DNA of 6,328 nt from JBCBKZ01 sp039026975 (lineage in GTDB: Bacteria; Bacteroidota; Bacteroidia; J057). The stretch covers positions 1 through 6,328 of the forward strand of contig JBCCLI010000382.1 in NCBI GenBank assembly GCA_039026975.1. Reading direction: 5' to 3'. This document shows positions 1-6,328 of the stretch, one piece after another; within the stretch, counting starts at the first letter, position 1; each line of letters starts with the position of its first letter. The notes under the pieces were generated by a model, which worked only from the letters and a program-made list of their open reading frames with translations, was not told the origin of the DNA and made no database searches. The translations under genes were made by a program, and so were the position numbers.

Positions 1-525
1 ATCAAAGGGGATATCCAGATACTCCTCGCAAAGTTTGGTGAGAACCTTCTCTGGATGTTGGAGGAAGTACATGCTATCCAAAATGCATGGTGTATCTCCC
101 ATAGCCTGGAGATCCTGGAATAACTTCCACTGTCTGGCGATCCCTATGTCCTGTAGGGTAGGTTCCGGAATCACCTTAGCGAAGGAGTGAATGACATACT
201 TAGGATCACGGATTAGGAGCACATTCTTCATGTATTTCATGAAGCGCTCGTCTAAGTTCACCAGATGATGGGCCATCTGCTTGAAGAAGGCGACAGGGGT
301 AGCATATTCTCCTAATAATACATCCCTAATTACTTCCTCTGCGGTGTGCTGCTGGGTGGAAAGTACCTCTTTTCTTCCCGGATGCACTAGACCAGTCTGT
401 ATAAGGTAGTGTGCATACAGAGGCTCATCCACTACAGTAGTATCAGCTCGCTGGGCAAAGCTGTACATCATGGCCGTGGAGACGTTTCGGGGACCGGACC
501 AGAGGTTGATACGGGTAGGAGTCAT
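1..525 (-). CDS. Sulfotransferase-like protein, N-terminal part (cut by left window edge)
   Basis: An open frame starts at the ATG at 523-525 and stays open for 175 codons to base 1, so the C-terminus is missing. Residues 6-20 (INLWSGPRNVSTAMM) look like the 5'-phosphosulfate-binding loop of PAPS-dependent sulfotransferases, with PRNVST in place of the classical loop. Residues 102-117 (VLLIRDPKYVIHSFAK) match the 3'-phosphate-binding motif, with R106 and S114 as the expected contacts. The sequence DEPLYAHYL (33-41) is typical of a bacterial subgroup often annotated as sulfotransferase family or, misleadingly, as branched-chain aminotransferase-like. No signal peptide or membrane segment is seen, so the protein is probably cytoplasmic. 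The acceptor substrate cannot be inferred. The start is chosen because it directly precedes the conserved loop and lies 25 bp after the stop of the upstream peptidase gene; the two are probably co-transcribed. No clear ribosome binding site is present, as is usual in Bacteroidota. Confidence 0.85.
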   Translation of the reverse strand, partial: MTPTRINLWSGPRNVSTAMMYSFAQRADTTVVDEPLYAHYLIQTGLVHPGRKEVLSTQQHTAEEVIRDVLLGEYATPVAFFKQMAHHLVNLDERFMKYMKNVLLIRDPKYVIHSFAKVIPEPTLQDIGIARQWKLFQDLQAMGDTPCILDSMYFLQHPEKVLTKLCEEYLDIPFD

Positions 526-550
526 GGAGGGAAACTACTAAGGGCAGCAT

Positions 551-1264
551 TTATTCCCAAAGGTTGCCCTCTCCAATTACTGGAGCGATGGCTACCCATT
601 TTTGGGCGCCGTTCCCATAGGGGGCATACTTCCTATTGCGGTAACTCCTTTTGTGGTAACGAGTGATAGAGGCTATTTTGCCCTCACTTCTTCCATGAAA
701 TAGAGTATAGGACTGGACAACGCCTTCTTTGTCTAACTGTACTTCCGTGACTATGCCCACATGATGTATCCCGCCACCTCCAAAAAGGATTTTTCCATTC
801 ACAGCTGCTTGTGGAGGTGCATAGAACATAACTGCTCCCGGTCTTATGAGGGTATGCATGTCCTTAGGAGCAGAAATCAGCTCAAGCTGGTCTTGTTTAT
901 CATACCACAGTGCTATGTCTCTGCTACTCCTGTAAGTAGCAGGGTCTAGGTAAGAAGCTTCTGGACAGCGTTTTTCAAGGCTATCTAACACCCTAATGAA
1001 TATCCCTGAACAATCTGTGTATTTCTTTGAATTATATAGGAGTTCTTCCTTTTCCAGGTTTTCAGCTATGATATTGACATGGGGGGTAAGATTAATAGCT
1101 TGGTCACCACAGTCGCTAGTATAGCCAGGTGTATTTGCCCATTGGGTCCAGTTAGGGTGTGTTTGGGCAGCTTGTAAGAATTCATTCTCCTTCTTATCTG
1201 CTCTACCATCTATTAAGTACCAAATGATCAGCCATATACCTACGACTGCAATGATTCTTTTCAT
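551..1264 (-). CDS. Membrane-anchored NlpC/P60-like cysteine peptidase
   Basis: This 237-residue protein has one N-terminal hydrophobic segment (about residues 4-18, IIAVVGIWLIIWYLI) after MKR. It has no lipobox and no obvious cleavage site, so it is probably a signal anchor holding the rest in the periplasm. The C-terminal half carries the NlpC/P60 pattern in the right order: TDCSG with candidate nucleophile C85, then RPGAVMFY (141-148, the family's GDLVFF-like strand), HHVGIV with candidate base H168, and LFHGRS with candidate third residue H190. NlpC/P60 enzymes usually cut peptide bonds in peptidoglycan stems, so a cell-wall hydrolase is the best guess; substrate specificity is not visible. 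Residues 20-80 match no domain I recognise and no SH3b or LysM wall-binding domain is seen. A Gly-rich loop (162-165) sits just before the catalytic His. The ATG at 1262-1264 follows an A-rich leader. A sulfotransferase-like gene begins 25 bp downstream. The family call is from motifs only and identity to characterised members looks low. Confidence 0.68.
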   Translation of the reverse strand: MKRIIAVVGIWLIIWYLIDGRADKKENEFLQAAQTHPNWTQWANTPGYTSDCGDQAINLTPHVNIIAENLEKEELLYNSKKYTDCSGIFIRVLDSLEKRCPEASYLDPATYRSSRDIALWYDKQDQLELISAPKDMHTLIRPGAVMFYAPPQAAVNGKILFGGGGIHHVGIVTEVQLDKEGVVQSYTLFHGRSEGKIASITRYHKRSYRNRKYAPYGNGAQKWVAIAPVIGEGNLWE

Positions 1265-1469
1265 GCTCTTGGTGTACGAGTTATTCTATTTTTTGATGTG
1301 GTAGATAGGCTGTTACTCATGCTAGGGAAAGCGATTTTTATTCTTTATTTCGATCTCTAATTGGCTCTTACTCTGTCGATACTAGCCAGCTACTCCTGTA
1401 AAGTAATATCAGCTAAGAATGCGGTTCTTTATATTCTTTTATCATGAACTAAGCGTGTAGAAATACCTA
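1265..1469. other. Intergenic spacer, no clear signal
   Basis: This 205-bp spacer must hold any separate promoter for the peptidase/sulfotransferase pair. Read on the minus strand it is A-rich near the peptidase start. I found no good match to the Bacteroidota promoter (TTG, spacer, TAnnTTTG) and no GC-rich hairpin followed by a T-run that would end the upstream transcript. Confidence 0.5.
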
Positions 1470-2375
1470 TTACCTATTACTGGTATCAATTCTGTAAATC
1501 AGACTGACTTCCAGCATGGGGCTGTCCTTTACCATCAAATCTACAGGATCTCTATCATCTCCTATTCTCACTAAAGAAATTCTGGCATCCACCTTTTCAT
1601 TTTCATCATAAAACCGGAAAGAACGTCCAATGTCCAGGCCTACTTTTCCTTGTATAACTAACTGTGGGGCGAGATAATACTCCATGAATAAGGCGCCCAG
1701 GTTATTGACTTGTTCCATATACTGACCGCTGTCAGGATTTCTGTAACTACCCACTATTCCCCTGAACATGACCCCCATTTTCCAGTCATCTGTGGCAGTA
1801 AAGCTCAGCCTGGCTCTTATGGGAAGGTCTGCTGTAAATAAGAGTTGATCTGCCAGTTTCCAGTTAAACCCTACGATAGGCACAATGAAGGGACCGAAAA
1901 ATTCTGCGTTATAGTAGCCACCCCATCTCCAGGTAAAGGTCTCACTTTTCTTGTATTCTAATATAAATATGGCACCCGCCTGGAAGCTGTTTTGGGTTCC
2001 CTCTGCTAACTGACCGCTTACTTTCGGGATAAAAAGGGCATTGGTAGTGATTTTATCATTCCACACTTTTCGCCATCCTAGTCGTAAGGCTACAGCAGAA
2101 TAGTCAAAGGTATCTTCATTCCGGTTGAGGACCAGACTCAGGCGGTTGCCACTCACCCCCGTCAACAGATAAGAATTTTCACTTAGCTGAAGGGGAAGGT
2201 TAATGTCGAATAGCAGGTTATGTGTCTGAAATTCTCCGGAATTATTCTGAAGCCTATTAGGCGTTTCATGTCTATAGCCTAGCTGTACTACATCCACAAA
2301 GCTCTGACCCTGGGCAGAAGTAGGGAAAAGGCTCACAATAAGGAGTAGACCTGTAAACAAGGATAATTTATACAT
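1470..2375 (-). CDS. DUF6268-type outer-membrane beta-barrel protein
   Basis: This 301-residue protein begins with a classical signal peptide: K3, a hydrophobic core at about residues 5-17, and a likely signal peptidase I site after TSA (19-21) or AQG (21-23). The mature part is a series of alternating polar/hydrophobic strands separated by short polar turns, rich in aromatic residues, as expected of an outer-membrane barrel. Segments such as NALFIPKVSG (112-121), the Trp/Gly/Tyr-rich strand WRWGGYYNAEFFGPF (149-163) and LFTADLPIRARLSF (179-192) resemble the DUF6268 family common in Bacteroidota, whose function is unknown. It could carry a small molecule or be purely structural; nothing in the sequence decides this. 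The start at ATG 2373-2375 directly precedes the signal peptide. The gene ends in two adjacent in-frame stops, TAA then TAG. It lies 278 bp after the macroglobulin gene and 205 bp before the peptidase gene, so it is probably its own transcription unit. Confidence 0.75.
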   Translation of the reverse strand: MYKLSLFTGLLLIVSLFPTSAQGQSFVDVVQLGYRHETPNRLQNNSGEFQTHNLLFDINLPLQLSENSYLLTGVSGNRLSLVLNRNEDTFDYSAVALRLGWRKVWNDKITTNALFIPKVSGQLAEGTQNSFQAGAIFILEYKKSETFTWRWGGYYNAEFFGPFIVPIVGFNWKLADQLLFTADLPIRARLSFTATDDWKMGVMFRGIVGSYRNPDSGQYMEQVNNLGALFMEYYLAPQLVIQGKVGLDIGRSFRFYDENEKVDARISLVRIGDDRDPVDLMVKDSPMLEVSLIYRIDTSNR

Positions 2376-2402
2376 GACGGTGGTTGTTTCTTATTTATGG
2401 AA

Positions 2403-2432
2403 TTAAAAGAGTTCTTGTGAAGAAGAACCCCT
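2403..2432 (-). terminator. Weak terminator-like hairpin
   Basis: Read on the minus strand, GTTCTT (2428-2411 region, outer arm) pairs with AAGAAC across a 6-base loop, and the stem can be lengthened by G-C and G-U pairs with the flanking GGG and TCT. It is followed by TCTTTTAATT. It could end read-through from the macroglobulin gene or act as a leader hairpin for the DUF6268 gene, whose ATG lies about 35 bp further on. The stem is AU-rich and the T-run is short and interrupted, so the call is tentative. Confidence 0.25.
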
Positions 2433-2454
2433 GATAAGCCAAAGCATATTTGCA

Positions 2455-2600
2455 TACCTTACGTTCGTTTCCGGTGCTTTTTCACCTGCCGCGGACCCCA
2501 CTTTTGGCAATAGCTCCAAAAGTAGGCAAAAACCCTCTTGTCCCTCCAATGTATCCCACCTTCCCCCACAACCTGTGGAGGAACGGCCGGCGCTCGAAAA
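2455..2600. repeat. Candidate dispersed intergenic repeat with a strong hairpin
   Basis: This stretch differs from the AT-rich DNA on either side. It contains an inverted repeat (2497-2507 and 2516-2526) whose core arms ACTTTTGG and CCAAAAGT are perfect and separated by 8 bases. On the minus-strand RNA the arms extend to 11 pairs with one G-U. It also holds the palindromes CCGCGG (2489-2494) and CGGCCG (2584-2589) and a smaller inverted repeat CCACA/TGTGG (2566-2578). Neither side of the main hairpin has the T-run of a terminator. The TTTTGCCTACTTTTGG-type sequence resembles intergenic elements I recall from many Bacteroidota genomes. Its boundaries and copy number cannot be set from one copy. 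Confidence 0.4.
2497..2526. other. Inverted repeat, 11-bp arms, 8-base loop
   Basis: The left arm is CCCACTTTTGG and the right arm is CCAAAAGTAGG. They are complementary except at one position, which becomes a G-U pair if transcribed from the minus strand. The loop is CAATAGCT. It lies roughly midway between the macroglobulin stop and the DUF6268 start, inside the repeat-like stretch. Confidence 0.7.
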
Positions 2601-2653
2601 TGATTTCTTATTAATATCCAGTCCTATTTCTAAAACTGAGGTTAACCTGCTCT

Positions 2654-5600
2654 TTAATCTGCACTGTCAGCGTCTATGACATCTACTTTGAATCCTGCCT
2701 TCTTGGCGTAAATGGATCTGTCATACATAGCTTCTACACTTGCTAATGGGTGATAGAAACTGCCCTGATAGCTTGCGTTTACCATAAATCGGAACGTTTT
2801 GGACTTCCCTTTTTTCAGCTCAAAGAAGGTATATACCCTGTCATCTCTGATATCCTGGTAGTCAGGCGTATCTCCTCCGGGATCTTTACCTTCCAGTCTA
2901 TGGTTGTAGATCTGCCAGCCTGAAGGGATCATCTGGTTTAAGGCTAATTCTTTATAAATACCTCCTAATCCAGTATGGGTAACCTTGGTTTCTACGATGA
3001 AGTCTGTTCCTTGTCTTACCTTCCTGATATCTATCTCTGCACCGTTTAAGGCCAGGTATCTCACGTTTAGCTTGATGTTACTCGCATAAGAAGTAGTATC
3101 TGCCTGGGTAGGGATACCCTCCTGTAGGAGTCTGGCATATAGTAAGCCTTCTCCCTGATTACGGAACTGAATTTCAGCCCCTTTTTCAGCGTTGGCAAAA
3201 ACATACTGAAAGAGGCCTTTCTCAGAATCAATCTTTTTCCAACTGCTATTACCTACTTTATAGGAGAATGTTAGTTCCTGGTTTAGGCCCTCTTTACCTA
3301 CATAGTGGCCCATAGCTACCAGTGAGAATCCCAACGCCTGGGTGTTGAGCCACTTTTCAGTACCTAATTCTGCAGTAATGGCCTTTACTACTGCGGTAGC
3401 CCGTCCGCGCTGATCCATTTCAGATAATGCTAGTAGCATAATGGCCTGATCCCGTAAAGGAGTTCCGTATGTGCGAGAATATCCTTTGTAAGTATGTGCC
3501 TTGAAGTCCAAACCATCTGTAATTTCTGCAGCTACTTTTTTACGCCCCGCCAGATGGTAAGCTGTCCCTAACATCCATTGGGTCATAGAGTGGCCAGCTG
3601 GCTGTTGTTTCAAACGGTTCATAGCGCCCAGATTGGCTTTGCCTGCTTTTGCCAGTAAGTATAGCCTGTACGCTTGGATCAGTTGATCTTCCGTTTCTGC
3701 AGGAGACCAGTTGGTCGCCATCTTCTGCTGATAAGCGAGCCATTTTTTATAGAACTTTTCAGGGACATCATATCCAGCCTCTTTTGCTTCCAGAAGAAAA
3801 TGTCCGGCATAGTTAGTTCCCCATAGGCTGACAGTAGGCTGTCCAGGCCAGTAGGAGAGTCCTCCATTTACCGTCTGGAACAGTTCAAGTCTTTTGATGG
3901 CGGCTGTGATAGTATTATCAGCTCTGTCTCGCTTGCCTTTATTTAGTTCTATTAATCTGTCCAGCCATACAAGTGGAAAGGCAGTAGAAGTGGTTTGCTC
4001 TATGCACCCATACGGATATCTCAGGAGAAATCTCAAGCGGCTATTCAGGTTCATGGGAGGGATGGCAGAAACTTCCAGGGAAGCTACATTACTGCCTCTC
4101 TTTCCAGCGGGAGAATAGGTCAGGGTTTTCTTTTCCCCTTGCCCCAGGGCCAGTTCCTGGTAACTACTCACGGGTGGATTAACTTCCTCCAATTCGATGT
4201 CTACTTTATAGGTAGCTCGGTAAGATCCATTGGAGGCCGCTATGTTTACGACTTCCGTTCCGGTGAGAGATTTACTATCAATCCCAAAGAAAACGGTCCT
4301 TTCTCCTGCCTTATTCATGAGAATATTTTTCTCAGCGGGGCCAAAGGTTTTCAGTTTTTTCCCTACTCCTACACTCACTTTTACTTGACCTAGCCCATCT
4401 TTCCTAGCAAATACCGTAACAGGTAATCGCAGCGTTTCTGAAGGCCGGAGAACACGAGGTAGATTGCCAAGAACCATCAGCTCCTGGGTTACGGGCACAC
4501 TTTTCTCTACCTGCCCATAGGCACCTTCAGGGGTACCGGCTACTACCATAGCCCTTACCGCTCCCACATAGTTAGGCATGTTCAGGCTGTGGGATTTTGT
4601 CTGCCCTGCTTCCAACGTGAAGGGGCCAATGTATTCTACCACCGGCTTGAATCTGTTAAGCTTGGTAAGGTCCGGAGCTTGGTCTCCACGACCTCCCCCT
4701 ATGCTAAGGAGGGTATTTATTTTTCCGCTATAGACGCCCAGCACATAGTCATAAATGTCCCAGGTGCGTACTTTGAGGGCTTCTTTCTGGTAAAAGTGAT
4801 CCCAAGGGTTAGGCGTATTAAATCTGGTTAATCCCAGTAATCCCTCGTCCACTACCGCCAGGGTGTAGGTCATAGGCTTACCAGTAGCTTCACTCACTTT
4901 CACCTGATAAGGCTGCATAGGCTTGAGGGAAGCAGCCATTTGGAGCTTAGGCTGAATCCGAGTAGTAGGGTCTACTACCTCTATGGGAACTACCCCATAC
5001 ATTCTGATGGGCAGATCATTTTTGGTCTGGGCATGCGGTTGTAGAAGGATTACGCTGGCATACAGGTTGGGGGTCATCTCTGCCATGGCGGTAAAGCTGT
5101 ATTTAGTATTTCCCTCTTGTACGTCTATCCACTTAGTCTCTAATACCTTATGGCCTCTTTCCAGGCTGATTAATGCTTTTCCATTAAAGCTGCCAGGAAT
5201 GTCCAGGGTGACGGTTTCTCCTACTTGGTAGCTAGGCTTGTCAGCACTTATTTGGAGCATGGCGGCTCCCCCCATTCCTTCTTTTCTTCCTTTACCTGCC
5301 CAGCCCGGCCAGTCTATGTAGATAATTTTCCCGGAGACATGTCCGTTGGCTTCTTCTACGCGGATCAAGTATCTACCCCAGGCGGGATAGTCTATTCGTA
5401 GTTTCCAGCTTCCCAGGCCATTAACAGTATTAAGCGTAGCTGTTTCAATTTCTTCTGCATTTACTTCCCCTTTATAATTAATGAGGTTATCAGATCCATT
5501 CTGATCCCACCACCAGCGCCACTTAAGCTTATACAGCTGTAGTTTTATGCCTTTACTGGAAACGGGATTTCCATTTACATCTACTGTGGCTATTTCTACC

Positions 5601-6328
5601 GTATGGTCCTGGTCTGTGAGAAGCATCCCTCTGCGCTGATCACCCTTTGGGGTTTTCACGCCTATGTATACCTCATAAGGATCAAAGTCTATGGAGTAGG
5701 TTTCTCTGCTAAACCCTCCTCCATTTTCAAAGGCTTGTAGGCTAAAATTAGCTCTTAGTTTTCCAGGTGCAGACTTATTGGCTTTGAGAGAGATGGGAAA
5801 GGTTTTTTCTCCCTGATCATCTAAATCTCCTTCAAAAAGGACCATTTCCTCAGAGCTAAATTTTCTGGCAGGATCATCAAAGTTAAAATCCCTGTATTTT
5901 GGGAAGCTAGTTTCTCTGGTACTGAGTTTGGCCTTGACTTCTGCCCTAAGTCCAGAAGCCGGGGCACCATGTAACCATTTTACTTGCAGTGTCCCCTGCT
6001 GGCGCTGGGTGTTATTGCTGAGGCTTTTGACCGGAAGGTCTAGGTTTAGCTTGAGTCTATTAGGGACTACTGTTTCCACCGAAATGGATTTTCGGAATAC
6101 CTGATTTCCTACTTTGGCGGAGGCAAGGTAGGTTCCTGTCGGAGCGTTTGCTTCAGTAGTAGGAGAGAAAGCATAAAAGCTGTTTATGCCCCCTGTAGAG
6201 ACTTCCTTGACTACGGTTTTTCCTTCAGGAGATTTTAGTTCAAAGGATACTGGATGATTATTCGGCAGTCTATTCTCCTTATCTTCCAAAATAAAAGTGA
6301 GGAATATTTCATCCCCTGGTCTCCACAC
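2654..6328 (-). CDS. Alpha-2-macroglobulin family protein with thioester, C-terminal part (cut by right window edge)
   Basis: The frame is open at the right edge; its first codon is GTG, read here as internal Val in VWRPGDEIFLTF, the start of a macroglobulin MG2-type domain and not a start codon. The 1,224 visible residues hold, in order: MG2 (1-85), further bacterial MG domains (about 87-340) with a Trp-rich stretch KWRWWWD (269-275), the bait-region-type domain (about 355-530, with AVVDEGLLGL at 491-500), the central A2M domain (about 560-650, ending near PRVLRPSE), a thioester domain (about 745-1010) with YGCIEQ, and a C-terminal bacterial MG10-like domain (about 1085-1215). The thioester Cys (775) and Gln (778) are intact, so covalent trapping of an attacking protease or other target is expected. 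Bacterial members are periplasmic, often lipoproteins; the N-terminus that would show this, perhaps 600 residues, lies outside the window. Related genes often sit beside pbpC (penicillin-binding protein 1C), but the downstream neighbour here is a DUF6268 barrel. Confidence 0.95.
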   Translation of the reverse strand: MWRPGDEIFLTFILEDKENRLPNNHPVSFELKSPEGKTVVKEVSTGGINSFYAFSPTTEANAPTGTYLASAKVGNQVFRKSISVETVVPNRLKLNLDLPVKSLSNNTQRQQGTLQVKWLHGAPASGLRAEVKAKLSTRETSFPKYRDFNFDDPARKFSSEEMVLFEGDLDDQGEKTFPISLKANKSAPGKLRANFSLQAFENGGGFSRETYSIDFDPYEVYIGVKTPKGDQRRGMLLTDQDHTVEIATVDVNGNPVSSKGIKLQLYKLKWRWWWDQNGSDNLINYKGEVNAEEIETATLNTVNGLGSWKLRIDYPAWGRYLIRVEEANGHVSGKIIYIDWPGWAGKGRKEGMGGAAMLQISADKPSYQVGETVTLDIPGSFNGKALISLERGHKVLETKWIDVQEGNTKYSFTAMAEMTPNLYASVILLQPHAQTKNDLPIRMYGVVPIEVVDPTTRIQPKLQMAASLKPMQPYQVKVSEATGKPMTYTLAVVDEGLLGLTRFNTPNPWDHFYQKEALKVRTWDIYDYVLGVYSGKINTLLSIGGGRGDQAPDLTKLNRFKPVVEYIGPFTLEAGQTKSHSLNMPNYVGAVRAMVVAGTPEGAYGQVEKSVPVTQELMVLGNLPRVLRPSETLRLPVTVFARKDGLGQVKVSVGVGKKLKTFGPAEKNILMNKAGERTVFFGIDSKSLTGTEVVNIAASNGSYRATYKVDIELEEVNPPVSSYQELALGQGEKKTLTYSPAGKRGSNVASLEVSAIPPMNLNSRLRFLLRYPYGCIEQTTSTAFPLVWLDRLIELNKGKRDRADNTITAAIKRLELFQTVNGGLSYWPGQPTVSLWGTNYAGHFLLEAKEAGYDVPEKFYKKWLAYQQKMATNWSPAETEDQLIQAYRLYLLAKAGKANLGAMNRLKQQPAGHSMTQWMLGTAYHLAGRKKVAAEITDGLDFKAHTYKGYSRTYGTPLRDQAIMLLALSEMDQRGRATAVVKAITAELGTEKWLNTQALGFSLVAMGHYVGKEGLNQELTFSYKVGNSSWKKIDSEKGLFQYVFANAEKGAEIQFRNQGEGLLYARLLQEGIPTQADTTSYASNIKLNVRYLALNGAEIDIRKVRQGTDFIVETKVTHTGLGGIYKELALNQMIPSGWQIYNHRLEGKDPGGDTPDYQDIRDDRVYTFFELKKGKSKTFRFMVNASYQGSFYHPLASVEAMYDRSIYAKKAGFKVDVIDADSAD
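3995..4006 (-). other. Thioester motif CIEQ of the macroglobulin
   Basis: These four codons (TGC ATA GAG CAA on the minus strand) encode Cys-Ile-Glu-Gln, visible residues 775-778. In the family, the Cys sulfur and the Gln side chain form the internal thioester that reacts with the target after bait cleavage. The context YPYGCIEQTTS fits the family consensus, and the downstream GGLSYWPG and SLWGTNYAGHFLLEA segments (822-848) match the helical thioester domain. Confidence 0.92.

Noticed and set aside
409..949. Plus-strand open frames at 409-666 and 761-949
   Set aside because: They are antisense to the sulfotransferase-like and peptidase genes, whose motifs are clear, and their translations are low in recognisable structure.
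2435..2460. Bacteroidota-type promoter (TAnnTTTG) before the DUF6268 gene
   Set aside because: The minus strand reads TATGCTTTG, which has one base too many between TA and TTTG, and no TTG lies at the right distance upstream.
2457..2620. Possible small minus-strand gene across the intergenic hairpin
   Set aside because: One frame is open for about 50 codons and ends at a TAA near 2457, but it has no ATG and no plausible start context, and its product is Arg/Lys/Trp-rich as expected from repeat DNA.
3540..3867. Minus-strand open frames at 3540-3743 and 3679-3867
   Set aside because: They overlap the macroglobulin thioester domain in other frames and show no family features. There is no sign of a frameshift, because the main frame stays intact.
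3894..5231. Plus-strand open frames at 3894-4118, 3995-4393, 4589-4831 and 4983-5231
   Set aside because: They run antisense inside the macroglobulin gene, have no recognisable domains, and the minus-strand frame is continuous and family-conserved throughout.
6326..6328. GTG as the start codon of the macroglobulin gene
   Set aside because: It falls at the window edge and encodes Val inside a conserved macroglobulin sequence (VWRPGDE). The gene continues beyond the window and an N-terminal start here would remove the signal sequence and first domains.
1..6328. CRISPR array, tRNA, rRNA, insertion sequence or phage genes
   Set aside because: No regularly spaced repeats, tRNA-like cloverleaf, rRNA-like sequence, transposase motif or terminal inverted repeats were seen on either strand.

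Overview
The window reads as ordinary chromosomal DNA from a member of the Bacteroidota, most likely a Cytophagales-type marine or soil bacterium. The reasons are a DUF6268-type outer-membrane barrel protein, a very large alpha-2-macroglobulin with a Bacteroidota-style Trp-rich stretch, A-rich leaders without clear Shine-Dalgarno sequences, and a sulfotransferase-like gene of a type I recognise from this phylum. This placement rests on recollection of protein families, not on a search.

All four supported genes lie on the minus strand, so transcription runs from right to left. From the right edge: (1) the C-terminal 1,224 codons of an alpha-2-macroglobulin with an intact thioester motif, cut by the window edge (2654-6328); (2) a 278-bp spacer holding a strong hairpin inside a repeat-like stretch and a weak terminator-like hairpin; (3) a secreted, probably outer-membrane beta-barrel protein of the DUF6268 type (1470-2375); (4) a 205-bp spacer in which I see no convincing signal; (5) a membrane-anchored NlpC/P60-like cysteine peptidase (551-1264); (6) 25 bp further on, the N-terminal 175 codons of a sulfotransferase-like protein, cut by the left edge (1-525).

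Three of the four products are predicted to act in the cell envelope: a periplasmic or surface protease trap, an outer-membrane barrel, and a likely peptidoglycan-cleaving enzyme. The sulfotransferase-like protein looks cytoplasmic. Only the NlpC/P60 and sulfotransferase genes are close enough to suggest co-transcription; the other two are probably separate units. I do not see strong evidence for a new multi-gene system. The points most worth checking are the repeat-like intergenic hairpin, the peptidase/sulfotransferase pair, and the absence of pbpC directly downstream of the macroglobulin gene.
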